58,691 nucleotides of DNA from Candidatus Bathyarchaeota archaeon (GCA_030608565.1 JAUWDY010000006.1:1-58691); one strand, 5' to 3'; shown: positions 23,255 to 32,930, counted from the first letter of the stretch. A program made the numbers and translations. The notes: generated by a model from the sequence alone, not told the origin.

Positions 23255-23740
23255 CTAGAATTTTTCGTAATGAACTATTTCTGAAAGGGATTTTCTCGTC
23301 TTCGGTTCAGGGATTTGAGCGGGATAGCCCAGCGGAGTCACAGCTAAGACCTTCATTCGGACAGGAATGCCCAGAACTTTCTTTGTAGTTTCGTCAGAGT
23401 ACAGTCGGCCAATCCAGCATGTCCCTAGCCCAAAGTTGGCGGCTGCTAACACTAGGTGTTCGAAAGCAATAGTCAAATCTACAACGTGCCATCTAGGCGA
23501 CGCTTCAGGGTCCGTGCATCCAACTATAACGATTGGAGCTTCTGCAGCCCACGGATAAATCCCTAACTTGTTCTTCGTTTCTGGGTCCTTGACGACGATG
23601 AAGTGCCAAGGTTGAAGATGACTGCCGGAAGGCGCTAACCTGGCAGCCTCTAGAATCTGATGAACCACTTTTTCTGGTATAGGATCAGGTTTATACTTTC
23701 GTATACTCCTCCTCTTCTTAACGACATCCATAAACTCCAC
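23255..23740 (-). CDS. Nitroreductase-family FMN protein
   Basis: A 161-residue flavoprotein of the nitroreductase superfamily. KKRRSIRKYKPDPIP (8-22) and LAPSGSHLQPWHFIVVKD (34-51) form the FMN-phosphate site, and AAANFGLGTCWIGRL with the LGYPAQ end are family motifs. Such enzymes reduce nitro-, quinone or flavin-like substrates with NAD(P)H; the substrate here is unknown. It is convergent with pyrK. The ATG has in-frame MEFMDV; the first Met is used. The 283 bases upstream, ahead of ileS, contain TATA-like TTATATTT and no gene. Confidence 0.85.
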   Translation of the reverse strand: MEFMDVVKKRRSIRKYKPDPIPEKVVHQILEAARLAPSGSHLQPWHFIVVKDPETKNKLGIYPWAAEAPIVIVGCTDPEASPRWHVVDLTIAFEHLVLAAANFGLGTCWIGRLYSDETTKKVLGIPVRMKVLAVTPLGYPAQIPEPKTRKSLSEIVHYEKF

Positions 23741-24023
23741 AGACCTTCACCTCTGCAGGAACTTATCAGAAGGAAGGATATATGCATATTTTTTTGAAGG
23801 GCGAAGATATTAAAGATGCAAGGCGTAAAATTAACCATAGAGTGCCTATGATGCCCGGCATATTTCTGAAACTTGATGAACATGCGCCTCACTGAGGCAC
23901 TCTGCATTGTTCTTTTCTTAACCTCTCGCAACATATCCTAACAAGTTAATGGTAAACTCTACCAGCAACTCTTATATTTGTCTAGTAACATTCCACTGCT
24001 AAGCGGGGCTATCAAGATGAGAG

Positions 24024-27000
24024 GTGGCCGTCAAATTCAAAGCTGATTCTAGACGCTGGCTTACGTTAAATTATCGCCCACTCGAACTTGAACAAAAACT
24101 CCGTGAATTTTGGAAAGAGAATAAAGTTTCTCAAAGGCTCATGCAGTCTAGAGAAAAGGATAACAAAGGTGTTTTAGGCTTCGTCGAAGGACCCCCAACT
24201 CTTAACGGCTTTCCACATATTGGGCATGCTCGCGGACGGGTGATGAAGGACCTTCGATATCGTTTTAAAACCATGCAGGGATTTTATGTTCCTTTCTGGG
24301 GGGGCTGGGACTGTCAGGGCTTGCCAGTTGAGTTAGAAGTTGAAAGAGCACTTGGTGTTAGAAACAAAAAAGAATTGTTGGAAAAGGTTGGTGAAGAACG
24401 CTTCATCGAAGAGTGTAAGAAAACTGTGAAAAAATACCATCGAGAATGGGTTGCTGCTGATCAGAAACTCGGCGTTTTTATGAGCAACGAAAAAGCATAC
24501 TGGACCTATCTTGATGAATATATCGAAAGAGAATGGGCGTATCTTAAGCGGGCTTGGGATCAAGACTTACTTGGCGAGGGCCATTACGTAGTTGCCTATT
24601 GCCCTCACTGTCAAACATCCCTGAGCAACGCCGAAGTTGGTTACGAAGGAGCCTACAGAGAGGTCGAAGATCCGTCTCTCCACTTCAAGATGAAAGTAAG
24701 CAAGGCTGAAAACGAGTTTTTCCTTGTCTGGACCACAATGCCATTCACAATAATCACAGATATGATGCTGGCAGTTCATCCAGAAGCTGAATATGCCAAG
24801 GTGAAAGTCGGTGAAGAAACGTGGATTCTCGCTAAAGACAGAGTTGAATCTGTCATGCAAGAACTTGACATAAGCGACTACCGAATTGTCAACGTTGTGC
24901 CAGCGAAGGAGCTCGAAGGCACAAAGTACGAGTATCCATTTGAGGATGTGGTTCCTCGTCAACGTGAACTAGATCAACAACCCTTAGTTCACACTGTTGT
25001 GTGCGAAGAGTTTGTAGACATAAGTACGGCTACTGGTGTGGTGCATCTGTCGCCGGGAAACGGTGAAGAAGACTTTCATGCTGCTCAGAAGCGTCACTTA
25101 TCGGTGTACGTTCCTTTTGATGATGAATGTAGATTTACTGAGGAAGCTGGTGAATTCGCTGGAATATTCGCTCGAGACGCAGACTCCAAAGTAGTTGACA
25201 TACTCCGGCAGAAAGGACTATTGGTGTTCACAAAGACTGTTCGACATGAATATCCAACATGCTGGCGTTCCCACCACAAGCTCATATGGCTCGCCCGCAG
25301 AGAATATTTTCTTTGGACGAATAAGGTGAACGACAAAGTTGTTGAAGCCGCTGAAAAAGTCAATTATTTCTATGAAAGCCCAAAAAACCGGTTTCTCTCT
25401 TTCTTAAGAGAAGGAAAGCCATGGTGTGTTTCTCGAGAAAGAGTCTGGGGTGCACCTCTGCCCGTTTGGGTTTGCAAAAAATGTGGGCACAAAGTGTGTG
25501 TAGGCAGTAAGAAGGAGTTGCTTGAGAAGAACACGGAACCTGTAGCTGATGATTTTGAATTGCACAAACCGTGGGTAGATCGGGTCGTCTTGAAATGTGA
25601 CAATTGTGGCGCTGCTATGAGACGGGAGCCTTTTGTTCTAGATGCTTGGCACAATAGTGGTGCATCTCCTTATGCACGCTTCACAGATGAGGAGTTCAAG
25701 AAGTTTGTTCCAGTCGATTTTCTAACCGAAGGGATAGACCAAACCAGAGGATGGGCAAATACGCTGCTACTCGAACACGTCATATTAACAGGTAAAGCAG
25801 AGGCTCCGTACAAGGCCTTTCTTTTCCAAGGGTTAGCCCAGGATGCAAAAGGCAGAAAAATGAGCAAAAGCCTTGGCAACGTATTGGACGCCAACTCAGT
25901 TCTGGAGAAATACTCTGCCGACGTTTGTAGATTCTACATGCTCTGGAAATGCTCTCCAATAGATCCCATAGACTTCGACACCAGAGACTTGAACAGACGC
26001 GCCTACCAAATCCTCGGCACACTCTACCATCTGCACAAGTTCTTTATGCAAAACGCTGAATATGACCACTTCAACCCGCGAAAGCACACTCTCCAATGGG
26101 CCAGAAAAAACAACGCTCTGAAAAATCCTGACCGCTGGTTGTTATCAAAATTACAGCGTACAGTCAACGAAGTTACCGAGAAACTTGAAAAATGTGAGTT
26201 CCATTTCGCCCTCTCAGAACTGGAAGAATTTGTTGTTAATGTTATCAGCCGACAGTATGTTCCCATGGTTCGCAGAGAACTGTGGAGTGACGATCCTGAA
26301 ACTCTTAACCGTCGATTGGCTGTGTATGCGACCTTGTGGAACACGTTAAAAATGTTGGTTCTTCTCTTTAACCCTGCAACCCCGTTCTTAAGCGAGTTCA
26401 TGTACCAAAACGTCTACAAAGAACTAGACGACACTCTTCTCGAATCCGTAAACCTTGAAGCATGGCCCAAGCCAGATAAGACTCTTCAAGACACCTCTTT
26501 GGAACAGGAATTTGAAACCCTATTACAGTACGTTCCGCTAGCGTATTCTGCTAGACAATCTGCAAGGTTGAAACGTCGGTGGCCCCTGAAAAAAGTCGTG
26601 GTGGTGGCCTCGAAACAGGTGCAAAAAGCGTTAAAGAACTTGGAAGAAGTGTTTCTCGAACTCGTCAACATAAAGGAAGTCGAATATCTTGAAAAGCTTC
26701 CGCAGGTTGACTTGAAAAGATGGGTGTCAGCGTCTGAAAATGATCAGCACGTTCTGCTTGACTCACATCGAGACGAGGCTTTGCTGGGCGAGGGGGTTAT
26801 GCGTGACTTGGCACGTCGTGTTCAGGCTCTTCGAAAGGAGTTGGGCTTCAAACCCACCGACATGCTGAACGCTGTTCACATGGCAGAACTAGACATGAAA
26901 AGTATGAAATTGCTAGCACCCTACTTAACTGAGATGGCGGAGCTTGTTCGAGCTAAGAAAGTTCATGCTCACAAGAAGCGATCCGAAGTCGAAGTGAAGT

Positions 27001-27050
27001 GGCACAAGCGTGCGTTAGATGACAAGACTGTGTACATTGCCATTGAGTAA
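24024..27050 (+). CDS. ileS: Isoleucyl-tRNA synthetase
   Basis: Charges tRNAIle. The 1008-residue protein is a complete class Ia synthetase: PHIGH (64-68) and KMSKS (612-616) are the ATP-binding signatures, and GWDCQGLPVE is characteristic of IleRS. The CP1 editing domain carries WTTMPFTI and NGEEDFHA. Zinc-knuckle cysteines are seen in AYCPHC, CKKCGHKVC and CDNC, and DAWHNSGASPYARF precedes the KMSKS loop. The anticodon-binding and C-terminal domains complete it. GTG 24024 is the start. It is monocistronic. Confidence 0.95.
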   Translation: MAVKFKADSRRWLTLNYRPLELEQKLREFWKENKVSQRLMQSREKDNKGVLGFVEGPPTLNGFPHIGHARGRVMKDLRYRFKTMQGFYVPFWGGWDCQGLPVELEVERALGVRNKKELLEKVGEERFIEECKKTVKKYHREWVAADQKLGVFMSNEKAYWTYLDEYIEREWAYLKRAWDQDLLGEGHYVVAYCPHCQTSLSNAEVGYEGAYREVEDPSLHFKMKVSKAENEFFLVWTTMPFTIITDMMLAVHPEAEYAKVKVGEETWILAKDRVESVMQELDISDYRIVNVVPAKELEGTKYEYPFEDVVPRQRELDQQPLVHTVVCEEFVDISTATGVVHLSPGNGEEDFHAAQKRHLSVYVPFDDECRFTEEAGEFAGIFARDADSKVVDILRQKGLLVFTKTVRHEYPTCWRSHHKLIWLARREYFLWTNKVNDKVVEAAEKVNYFYESPKNRFLSFLREGKPWCVSRERVWGAPLPVWVCKKCGHKVCVGSKKELLEKNTEPVADDFELHKPWVDRVVLKCDNCGAAMRREPFVLDAWHNSGASPYARFTDEEFKKFVPVDFLTEGIDQTRGWANTLLLEHVILTGKAEAPYKAFLFQGLAQDAKGRKMSKSLGNVLDANSVLEKYSADVCRFYMLWKCSPIDPIDFDTRDLNRRAYQILGTLYHLHKFFMQNAEYDHFNPRKHTLQWARKNNALKNPDRWLLSKLQRTVNEVTEKLEKCEFHFALSELEEFVVNVISRQYVPMVRRELWSDDPETLNRRLAVYATLWNTLKMLVLLFNPATPFLSEFMYQNVYKELDDTLLESVNLEAWPKPDKTLQDTSLEQEFETLLQYVPLAYSARQSARLKRRWPLKKVVVVASKQVQKALKNLEEVFLELVNIKEVEYLEKLPQVDLKRWVSASENDQHVLLDSHRDEALLGEGVMRDLARRVQALRKELGFKPTDMLNAVHMAELDMKSMKLLAPYLTEMAELVRAKKVHAHKKRSEVEVKWHKRALDDKTVYIAIE

Positions 27051-27069
27051 TGACAGATCGACAGTTAAT

Positions 27070-27618
27070 TTACTTTATGTAATCTGGAGTCTTCAAATCT
27101 ATTAGCTCCATTTCAGATAATCCTCTTTTCATTCTGTTTGAATGATCATCAAGGGGCAGATACGCGACTTCTGGGAAGTATGTGGTTATGCCTTTTTCTG
27201 CCATTATGGTGGCTGGATGATCGTTTCCCAAGGCTAATCTGCAGACTTCGCAGGTTAGTTCTCGCACCTCATCTTCATCGATGTATCCAAGAGAGTGTAG
27301 ATACTCGTGGAGAAACAAGTGGAAGCAGTAAGCGTTGAAAATTCGCCTTTCCTTGGTTTGGAGAGCGGTCTCAAGGGGAGTTCGGTTCACAACTATGATG
27401 TTTGAGCCTACAGGGTGAAATGCGCCTATGAAATATCCTCTCTTCATTCCCAAGTCAGCTAGGCCGAGCATGAGACCGGCTCTGTGCATGTTCAGGAACC
27501 TCTTTACGGCCTCCTTCACTAACTCGAAAACTTTGGCTAACGTGGTGCAGTTGTCAAGTTTTTTGTCGAGTCTTTCTTTGGTTTCGTAACTCACAGTTCT
27601 AACGCTCCTAGGAATCAC
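27070..27618 (-). CDS. Putative HExxH zinc metallopeptidase-like protein
   Basis: A 182-residue protein with HLFLHEYLHSLGYIDE, in which H104-E105-Y-L-H108 is the zincin signature HExxH. A further acidic residue (E115 or E119) and the CEVC pair at 124-127 could complete metal binding. No signal peptide or membrane segment is seen, so it is probably cytoplasmic. It resembles small archaeal proteins of unknown function rather than a named peptidase family. The G-run/GAGA motif lies 83-107 bp upstream. Convergent with ileS. Confidence 0.6.
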   Translation of the reverse strand: MIPRSVRTVSYETKERLDKKLDNCTTLAKVFELVKEAVKRFLNMHRAGLMLGLADLGMKRGYFIGAFHPVGSNIIVVNRTPLETALQTKERRIFNAYCFHLFLHEYLHSLGYIDEDEVRELTCEVCRLALGNDHPATIMAEKGITTYFPEVAYLPLDDHSNRMKRGLSEMELIDLKTPDYIK

Positions 27619-27700
27619 TACGTTGATTCGAAAACCGTTTCTTAAAGTTTGTGAATGAAAATTTAATTCATTTGCTAGGTGACTGTTACGTTATTTACGT

Positions 27701-27725
27701 TATTCTCTCTCTTATTAGCCCCCTA
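27701..27725 (-). promoter_or_regulatory. G-run/GAGA-run motif ahead of the HExxH gene
   Basis: The minus strand reads TAGGGGGCTAATA then AGAGAGAGAATA. It has the same orientation relative to the gene as the copies at 8502, 11101 and 53008. The surrounding 218-bp gap also holds ACTTTTGAAGTGTCATCT (27799-27816), an 18-bp near-copy of DNA inside the neighbouring protease gene (27910-27927). Confidence 0.5.
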
Positions 27726-27836
27726 TACCCGGGGGGGTAGTTGGTTTCTCACTGAGCCGCCGCGCGCACCGTGGAGAGAGAGGTTTTTGATAGACACGAC
27801 TTTTGAAGTGTCATCTGAAGTGTCTATAGCTTAGAA

Positions 27837-28925
27837 TTAAATTAAGAAAGGAAATGAGAGGAAAAATATTATAGCTATCCCGAGAGCAACGAGTTTTCTC
27901 CAAGTTGTTACTTTTGAAGTGTCGTCTAACGGGCCGGGGTGTCGCATAGATGAAAAGAAAATCGCAATTATTGCCCATATGAGGAACGCTTCCCAGATTA
28001 AAAGGCCTAAAATCAGAAAGGTTATGATTGCAAGATACGATATGATGCTACGTGTCCGTTTCCCAAAGAAAGTTCGTGCGATGTGGCCGCCATCGAACAT
28101 TCCTACCGGTATGAGGTTGAGCACTGTAATAATCATTCCAACCCAACCCGCGAAGGCAATCGGATGTAATAGTATCGCAAGTACGGGTTCTGTTGTTTGG
28201 GGTGGAATCGCTTCTAATGGGGGGAACGCAAGCCCGATTAACGAAAATAATAGTGGCGCTGGTAGTGTGAGGCTGCCTTCAGGAATCCAAGCGTATCTTG
28301 AAAGGGGGAGGCCTATAATGGTAACAGCGATTGCTACAAGAAAACCTACGATCGGTCCAGCGGACCCTATGTCAAATAAGGCGTCTTTGTTTGGTGGGAG
28401 AGATTTTTGTTGGATGACAGCTCCAAAGGTGCCGATGGGTGGGGGGCCTGGTATAAAATATGGATAAGTGGCTTCGACATGGTGTTTGTCAGCTGCTATC
28501 TTGTGTCCCATCTCATGTGAGCCTAAGATTGCTATGATGGCAGCCGCAAAAGTCACCATCCCTACGACATCCTGCGATTGGAAATATCCAGCAATCAGCA
28601 TGGTTCCAAGTGTTGCAAAAAATAACACTATATTTATGATGGGTCGGCTGGGTTTCATGGGAGGTTTCTGTGTGACTTGAAGCACGGTTTTGCCGTTTCT
28701 TTTTCTCAGAACGGGAACGAAACCTTGGGGGTCCAAACGTTTGATGAGCCTCAAGAAAGCTGTCTTTGAGTCTTGTCGCAGCTTCACATAGAAAGTTGGT
28801 ATGTTGTATTTTACGAAGCTGTCTTCTACTTCGAATTCTTGCTCAACTGTGGTGCGGAGTTGTTCAAATTGGGTAACCTCGTCTAAGGGTTGCGTGGAGG
28901 AATCGTTGGAGGATACGGCGCTCAT
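27837..28925 (-). CDS. Site-2 protease family (M50) membrane metalloprotease
   Basis: Intramembrane zinc protease. The 362-residue protein has a cytoplasmic N-terminal domain (about 1-90) followed by six to seven transmembrane helices. SHEMGHKIAADK places HExxH at 137-141, and LNLIPVGMFDGGHIARTFFG carries the conserved NxxPxxxxDGGH that completes the zinc site. The PYFIPGPPPIGTFGAVI loop is typical of archaeal and plant EGY-like S2P proteins. It may cleave membrane-bound regulators; no partner is obvious nearby. Confidence 0.9.
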   Translation of the reverse strand: MSAVSSNDSSTQPLDEVTQFEQLRTTVEQEFEVEDSFVKYNIPTFYVKLRQDSKTAFLRLIKRLDPQGFVPVLRKRNGKTVLQVTQKPPMKPSRPIINIVLFFATLGTMLIAGYFQSQDVVGMVTFAAAIIAILGSHEMGHKIAADKHHVEATYPYFIPGPPPIGTFGAVIQQKSLPPNKDALFDIGSAGPIVGFLVAIAVTIIGLPLSRYAWIPEGSLTLPAPLLFSLIGLAFPPLEAIPPQTTEPVLAILLHPIAFAGWVGMIITVLNLIPVGMFDGGHIARTFFGKRTRSIISYLAIITFLILGLLIWEAFLIWAIIAIFFSSMRHPGPLDDTSKVTTWRKLVALGIAIIFFLSFPFLI

Positions 28926-29284
28926 GTTTGTTCATTAGTGAACTATAGCTGGAGATATTAGAACCTTGTGTAAGATAAAGAACACTTGTCCTGTGCATAT
29001 GGATATGGTCCTGTTTCTGGAACTCTCTAAATTGAGAAGAGTAGATAGCATGAACCAATGGAAACTCAACTTATAATCTTCATCTACTCGTTAAGATTTT
29101 TATCGGCTTGTCTATACATCACATTTATGTACAAGACTATTTGTGTTATCTTCAAAAATATGGAAAGTTTAAAAAATGGAGATGGGGTGGATGACGATGT
29201 GTCTTGCAGGGTCTTTGTGGCATATTACGTAAGCATTTCAGCTGATTCTTCAGTCGTGCGTGTCTGAAGATTCACTGATGTCGG
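28926..29284. other. 359-bp gap without a convincing gene
   Basis: This gap holds the promoter side of the site-2 protease gene and the downstream side of the secreted-protein gene. A 69-residue plus-strand frame with a hydrophobic start (29058-29267) exists, but it has no ribosome site or recognisable pattern. AT-rich DNA around 29080-29170 includes TATA-like words. Nothing else is evident. Confidence 0.4.
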
Positions 29285-30781
29285 TTACATGTTGTTTATT
29301 GAATCACATATGTTCTTCGCGTGTTCTAACTCTTCCCGGCTGCTGTCTGGATTTCTCAGTATGTTTTCCACTATGGTCATGGCGTCGCCGAAAGTCATGT
29401 CTGGGTGTCCATCGTAGTCTATGTCAACCATTTGAGACGGTGTAACAGCGTTGTCAGCCCAGTTCAACCAGCTAGCTAAGCATTGTTTGAGGGCTCTTGT
29501 TCTCATGTCGTTATCACGAGTCCATAGGAGATCGTGTGCACTTTCCATAGTGAGAGTGAAGTTCTCGCTGAATACCGTTGATTCCGCATTTATTCTTGCT
29601 ATATAGCCTTCTAGGATTGATTCCACGTAGTCTTTGAATGTTCCTTTGCCCACCTTCCAAACGTAGAACACGTGTTTCCAGTAGCCAATGGTTCCGAAGT
29701 CGCCAGTGCCTTCTTCTCTGAAGACTGCTTTGAGGTCGCCACCACACGTTATGGTGAAGGTTACAGGATTAGCGTACTCGTCAGGATCAAGCGCAACGTT
29801 ACCAACGATTTCCCAATGATCAAACACCCAGCCTAGAGGACAGTCAGCATAAGCTGAACCTGAAGTACCATAGGGGAAGGTGTCACTATCGCCGTTAACG
29901 TAGGTGCTGCCTTCAAAGGTGATGTTAAAGCTAGAGCCAACAGGATCAGTGTAGAAATTCACCGTACACTCAACAGTTCTTGTGGCTATGGCGTCTATTT
30001 CTAGGGTTGTGTCGCCTGTGTCTGTACGCGATTGAGTTATGCCGTCGTCTTGTATTCGGATTTTGTCGATGTATGTGCCGTCGAAGCCTGTCATGCTGTC
30101 TAGATCAATTGCTATCATGGTATCATCAGCAGCATTCGGTGTTGGCGGGTCGACTTGGAGGTCATCGAGTGTGATACTTATGCTTAGGCCTAACTTGTTG
30201 CTTAAAGTTATGATCATGCCGCTGAGCTCTGCGTCTTCAAAGATGAAGATCTCATATCCTTCGATAGCTTCTTCTGCTTCTTGTGCGTTGACAGCTCCGT
30301 CAGGGCCTACAACTCCATCTGCTTTTATGCCATCTGGATAAATCACGTATGCTAGAGCGAGGTCGAAGCCTCCTTCGAAGTATCCTCCGCTTCCTGTGTC
30401 GAAGTTTGCTGCGTCGTCGCCTGAGTTTGCAATCATGCCGAAGTCGTCGATGGCTGAAAGCCCTTCAAGGACCTCAGGTAATGTTGTATCTTCTTGTCCA
30501 GCGGTTGGTTCGCTTAGTCCGTAGTCCCAGTCGTAGACCTCTCCTGATGAGTCACCTATGTAATCAAGTAGGTCATAGAAAATTGCTCTTTCTATTATGT
30601 CGTCGGTGGGTGCTCCAGCTGGAACGGTGGTTCCTGCATTGAATAGCCAAACTCCAAACGTGTCGTCTTGTGTGCCCGTGATGCTTTGTTGAGCTGTTAC
30701 GATATTTAGATGCAAGGGTTCGATTAGTAGTACCGCTAAGAGTAGTAGAATCGCGATTAATGATTTTGCTTTACTTTTCAT
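29285..30781 (-). CDS. Secreted surface protein with dockerin-like C-terminus
   Basis: ATG 30781 (MKSKAKSLIAILLLLAVLLI) gives a clean Sec signal peptide ending near VTAQQ and is preceded by GGGAG; an upstream frame to 30847 adds no signal. The mature 470 residues are acidic. A middle part (about 165-270) contains beta-rich DDDG-type segments. A beta-repeat resembling bacterial InlB B-repeats follows (VNFYTDPVGSSFNITFEG to GWVFDHWEIVGNV, about 270-360). The end has VDIDYDGHPDMTFGDAM, an EF-hand-like DxDxDG loop as in dockerins. No C-terminal membrane anchor is present. Probably a secreted or wall-associated protein; function unknown. Confidence 0.7.
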   Translation of the reverse strand: MKSKAKSLIAILLLLAVLLIEPLHLNIVTAQQSITGTQDDTFGVWLFNAGTTVPAGAPTDDIIERAIFYDLLDYIGDSSGEVYDWDYGLSEPTAGQEDTTLPEVLEGLSAIDDFGMIANSGDDAANFDTGSGGYFEGGFDLALAYVIYPDGIKADGVVGPDGAVNAQEAEEAIEGYEIFIFEDAELSGMIITLSNKLGLSISITLDDLQVDPPTPNAADDTMIAIDLDSMTGFDGTYIDKIRIQDDGITQSRTDTGDTTLEIDAIATRTVECTVNFYTDPVGSSFNITFEGSTYVNGDSDTFPYGTSGSAYADCPLGWVFDHWEIVGNVALDPDEYANPVTFTITCGGDLKAVFREEGTGDFGTIGYWKHVFYVWKVGKGTFKDYVESILEGYIARINAESTVFSENFTLTMESAHDLLWTRDNDMRTRALKQCLASWLNWADNAVTPSQMVDIDYDGHPDMTFGDAMTIVENILRNPDSSREELEHAKNICDSINNM

Positions 30782-31048
30782 GTTTCTTTCTCCCTTTCTC
30801 TTCTGATAGAACCCGAGGAGCGGAGTTCTATTTAAACGATATTGCAAATGCGGATACGTCTACAACGCTCTATGCGTATGCCCAAGTCTTCAATGCGCGT
30901 GCAACATACATGCAAAAGCAACGAACAAACTTGACTGGGAAATAGCTGTTGACTCCAAGAAATTCTAAACGATCTATAGCACTCTCCTGCATGTACAAAA
31001 CGCATTTAATACCCCCTTCATATCCACTATTTTTAGGAAGGTTAGATT

Positions 31049-31528
31049 ATGCGTAAATTGCTATTCTCAATTCTAGTTTCTGCCTTAATCTTATCTTTCT
31101 GTATCAATGTTTGGCAAGCCTATAATATCCAAAAATTAAACTCTGAAAATCAAGTTCTAAATTCGCAGCTTAGTGATTTTGATCATATAAGAGAACCGAC
31201 GGTGCATTTGATTGATTATGAATGGGCGGTTACCATTTTGGATTGGGAACATCAGCGTGTTGATGTGAACTTTACGCTTTTCAACTCTGGGCTTTCTTCA
31301 GCAGAATTTACTTTGTCTATAGATCTTTTTGATTGTAGCAAAGAGGATTACCATAAACATGTTGATTCAAACGAATGGGAATTAACAATCAATGGGACAA
31401 CCGTTGAAACCTTCAATCGAAGATTTTATCTTACTAAACCAGCAGAGTCATGGCATATTGACTGCATCGAATTTTACTCCCCCTATTTCTTTGAAAATTC
31501 CAAGGGATACGAATCACCTATTAGTTAA
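31049..31528 (+). CDS. Membrane-anchored or secreted small protein
   Basis: A 159-residue protein with an N-terminal hydrophobic helix (LLFSILVSALILSFCINVWQ, residues 4-23) that is either an uncleaved anchor or a signal peptide. A short coiled coil follows (IQKLNSENQVLNSQL), then a beta-rich extracellular domain (VDVNFTLFNSGLSSAEFTLS) with two NxT/S-type glycosylation sequons. AGGAAGG precedes the ATG. The domain looks like the immunoglobulin-like folds of archaeal envelope proteins; no family is named. The 267 bases upstream hold the promoter region it shares divergently with the secreted protein. Confidence 0.6.
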   Translation: MRKLLFSILVSALILSFCINVWQAYNIQKLNSENQVLNSQLSDFDHIREPTVHLIDYEWAVTILDWEHQRVDVNFTLFNSGLSSAEFTLSIDLFDCSKEDYHKHVDSNEWELTINGTTVETFNRRFYLTKPAESWHIDCIEFYSPYFFENSKGYESPIS

Positions 31529-31571
31529 CTCTCATGCATGCTAGATAGAAAAAAAGAAGGGAAGATTACGC

Positions 31572-32072
31572 TCAATCCCATGTTATTTCGTAGCTGAAAG
31601 TTCCTTGTCCCTCAAAATAATAGGTTGCGCCAATGTTTCCAACGTAGTGGCTCCATACGTTCCCAGCCTCTATGGTTTTGAAGACATACATTCCGCCACC
31701 CAAATCCCATGTCATTTCTATTTTCACGTTGTAAGCGGTTTCCGTGCCAAAGTTTATCATGAAGCCTTCTATATCGTGCCTATCGTCTCCAGGCCAAACA
31801 GGCACGAAGGTTTCAGTAATCAAGACTTTCAGATCTGCTGGTAATGTTCCTGGAGGCCCTTCTGATCCTTGTGGTCCGGTTTCTCCTTGTGGTCCTTGAG
31901 GTCCAGTATCTCCTTGTGGTCCGGTTTCTCCTTGTGGTCCAATATCCCCTTGTGGTCCTTTGGCCAAGTCCGTTTGGTCAATAATCACGGTTGAGAGGAG
32001 AGTGGAAATTATGATTGCACCAACAAGCCCTGCCACGAGTATTGCTCCTGATATTCCTTTACTATCTGACAT
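31572..32072 (-). CDS. Collagen-like, pilin-like membrane protein
   Basis: A 166-residue protein in three parts. The head MSDSKGISGAILVAGLVGAI (then a further hydrophobic run to about 31) resembles archaeal class III (type IV pilin) signal segments, in which cleavage follows the K-G before the hydrophobic helix. Residues 39-74 are twelve uninterrupted Gly-X-Y triplets (GPQ, GDI, GET, GSE, GPP), a collagen-like stalk. Residues 78-166 are a beta-rich C-terminal domain. It should form a trimeric surface stalk. Collagen-like proteins are uncommon in archaea. The coding DNA of the stalk is a tandem repeat (about 31845-31960). Confidence 0.75.
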   Translation of the reverse strand: MSDSKGISGAILVAGLVGAIIISTLLSTVIIDQTDLAKGPQGDIGPQGETGPQGDTGPQGPQGETGPQGSEGPPGTLPADLKVLITETFVPVWPGDDRHDIEGFMINFGTETAYNVKIEMTWDLGGGMYVFKTIEAGNVWSHYVGNIGATYYFEGQGTFSYEITWD

Positions 32073-32930
32073 TTCCTTTTTGCCCCTTTTTCCCTATGTG
32101 GTTGTTTCATATCCTGATAACAAATATTTAATATTATCCTAATAATGCATAATGGTCGTTCTCAATATACAAAATGAACAAGGTTTAAGGAAATTTGACC
32201 CATGCATGCCATGGTTGATTTTGGCTCCAAAACCCTCCAAAAAAAACACACAAATAGATAAATAAATTTGTTTTTTATGTATGCATGAACAAAACGTCTT
32301 ACCGTAAAAATACGGTTTAACAAAATACACCATTTTGTTAATTTACCTATGAATATACGTCATTCCCTTCTTCTAAACTATAAAAAAACGGGGGCTTTAT
32401 TATTATATAATATAACAATAGGGGTGTAAAAAAAATCCAGATCTGGATGCATGCAGAAAAGTTTATGATTGAGAGAGCTTCATGCTTTTTTCCGTGTTCA
32501 CGTTTGATCCAGACGAACCCTCCACCCAGTTACAGAAAGTTACGGCATCGTAATCAAAAGTTACGGCAAAGTTACAGGAAAGCTGTTACGTGTTACTACG
32601 GACCAGTTACAGGTGGTTGCTACAACACCATGGTTTTTTGGCTTCGACGACTTCGAACATTACAGCAGTTACAACAGTTACGAGGGCCTGTAACCTTCGT
32701 TACCGTTCACGTGCGGGGAGAATAGAAAACAACATTAGAAACAAGGTGCAGCCCCTCTAGTTTCTCAAGGGACTTAACCGAGGTTACAGGGGCAGTAAAC
32801 GTTAGTAACAGGATCCTCCAAGACCACTGCATTCGTTTCAGCCTCTATCCAGTCTCTTCATAAATGCATGCATGTGGTTAAGTGACTGAAGCTGTGTATG
32901 CGGTTAAGCCGTTAAGGATTAAACATTATA
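32073..32930. other. 858-bp gene-poor region rich in GTTAC words and palindromes
   Basis: There is no convincing gene. The 92-residue frame at 32447-32725 is built from the repeats themselves. From about 32530 to 32820, GTTAC (often GTTACAG or GTTACGG) or its complement recurs more than a dozen times with irregular spacing. TCCAGATCTGGA (about 32436-32447) is a 12-base palindrome. ATGCATGC-type palindromes lie at 32201-32209, 32447-32454 and 32864-32874. It may hold regulator-binding arrays, a non-coding RNA or decayed genes. Confidence 0.45.

Noticed and set aside
27919-28467. 182-residue plus-strand frame
   Set aside because: It is exactly antisense to the well-supported site-2 protease gene.
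29058-29267. 69-residue frame with hydrophobic start
   Set aside because: No ribosome site, no conserved pattern; it lies in the promoter-side gap of the site-2 protease gene.
32447-32725. 92-residue plus-strand frame in the GTTAC-rich tract
   Set aside because: Its composition (repeated LRxLQQLQQL, RKLRHRNQKLRQSYRK) follows the DNA repeats, there is no good ribosome site, and no family pattern is seen.
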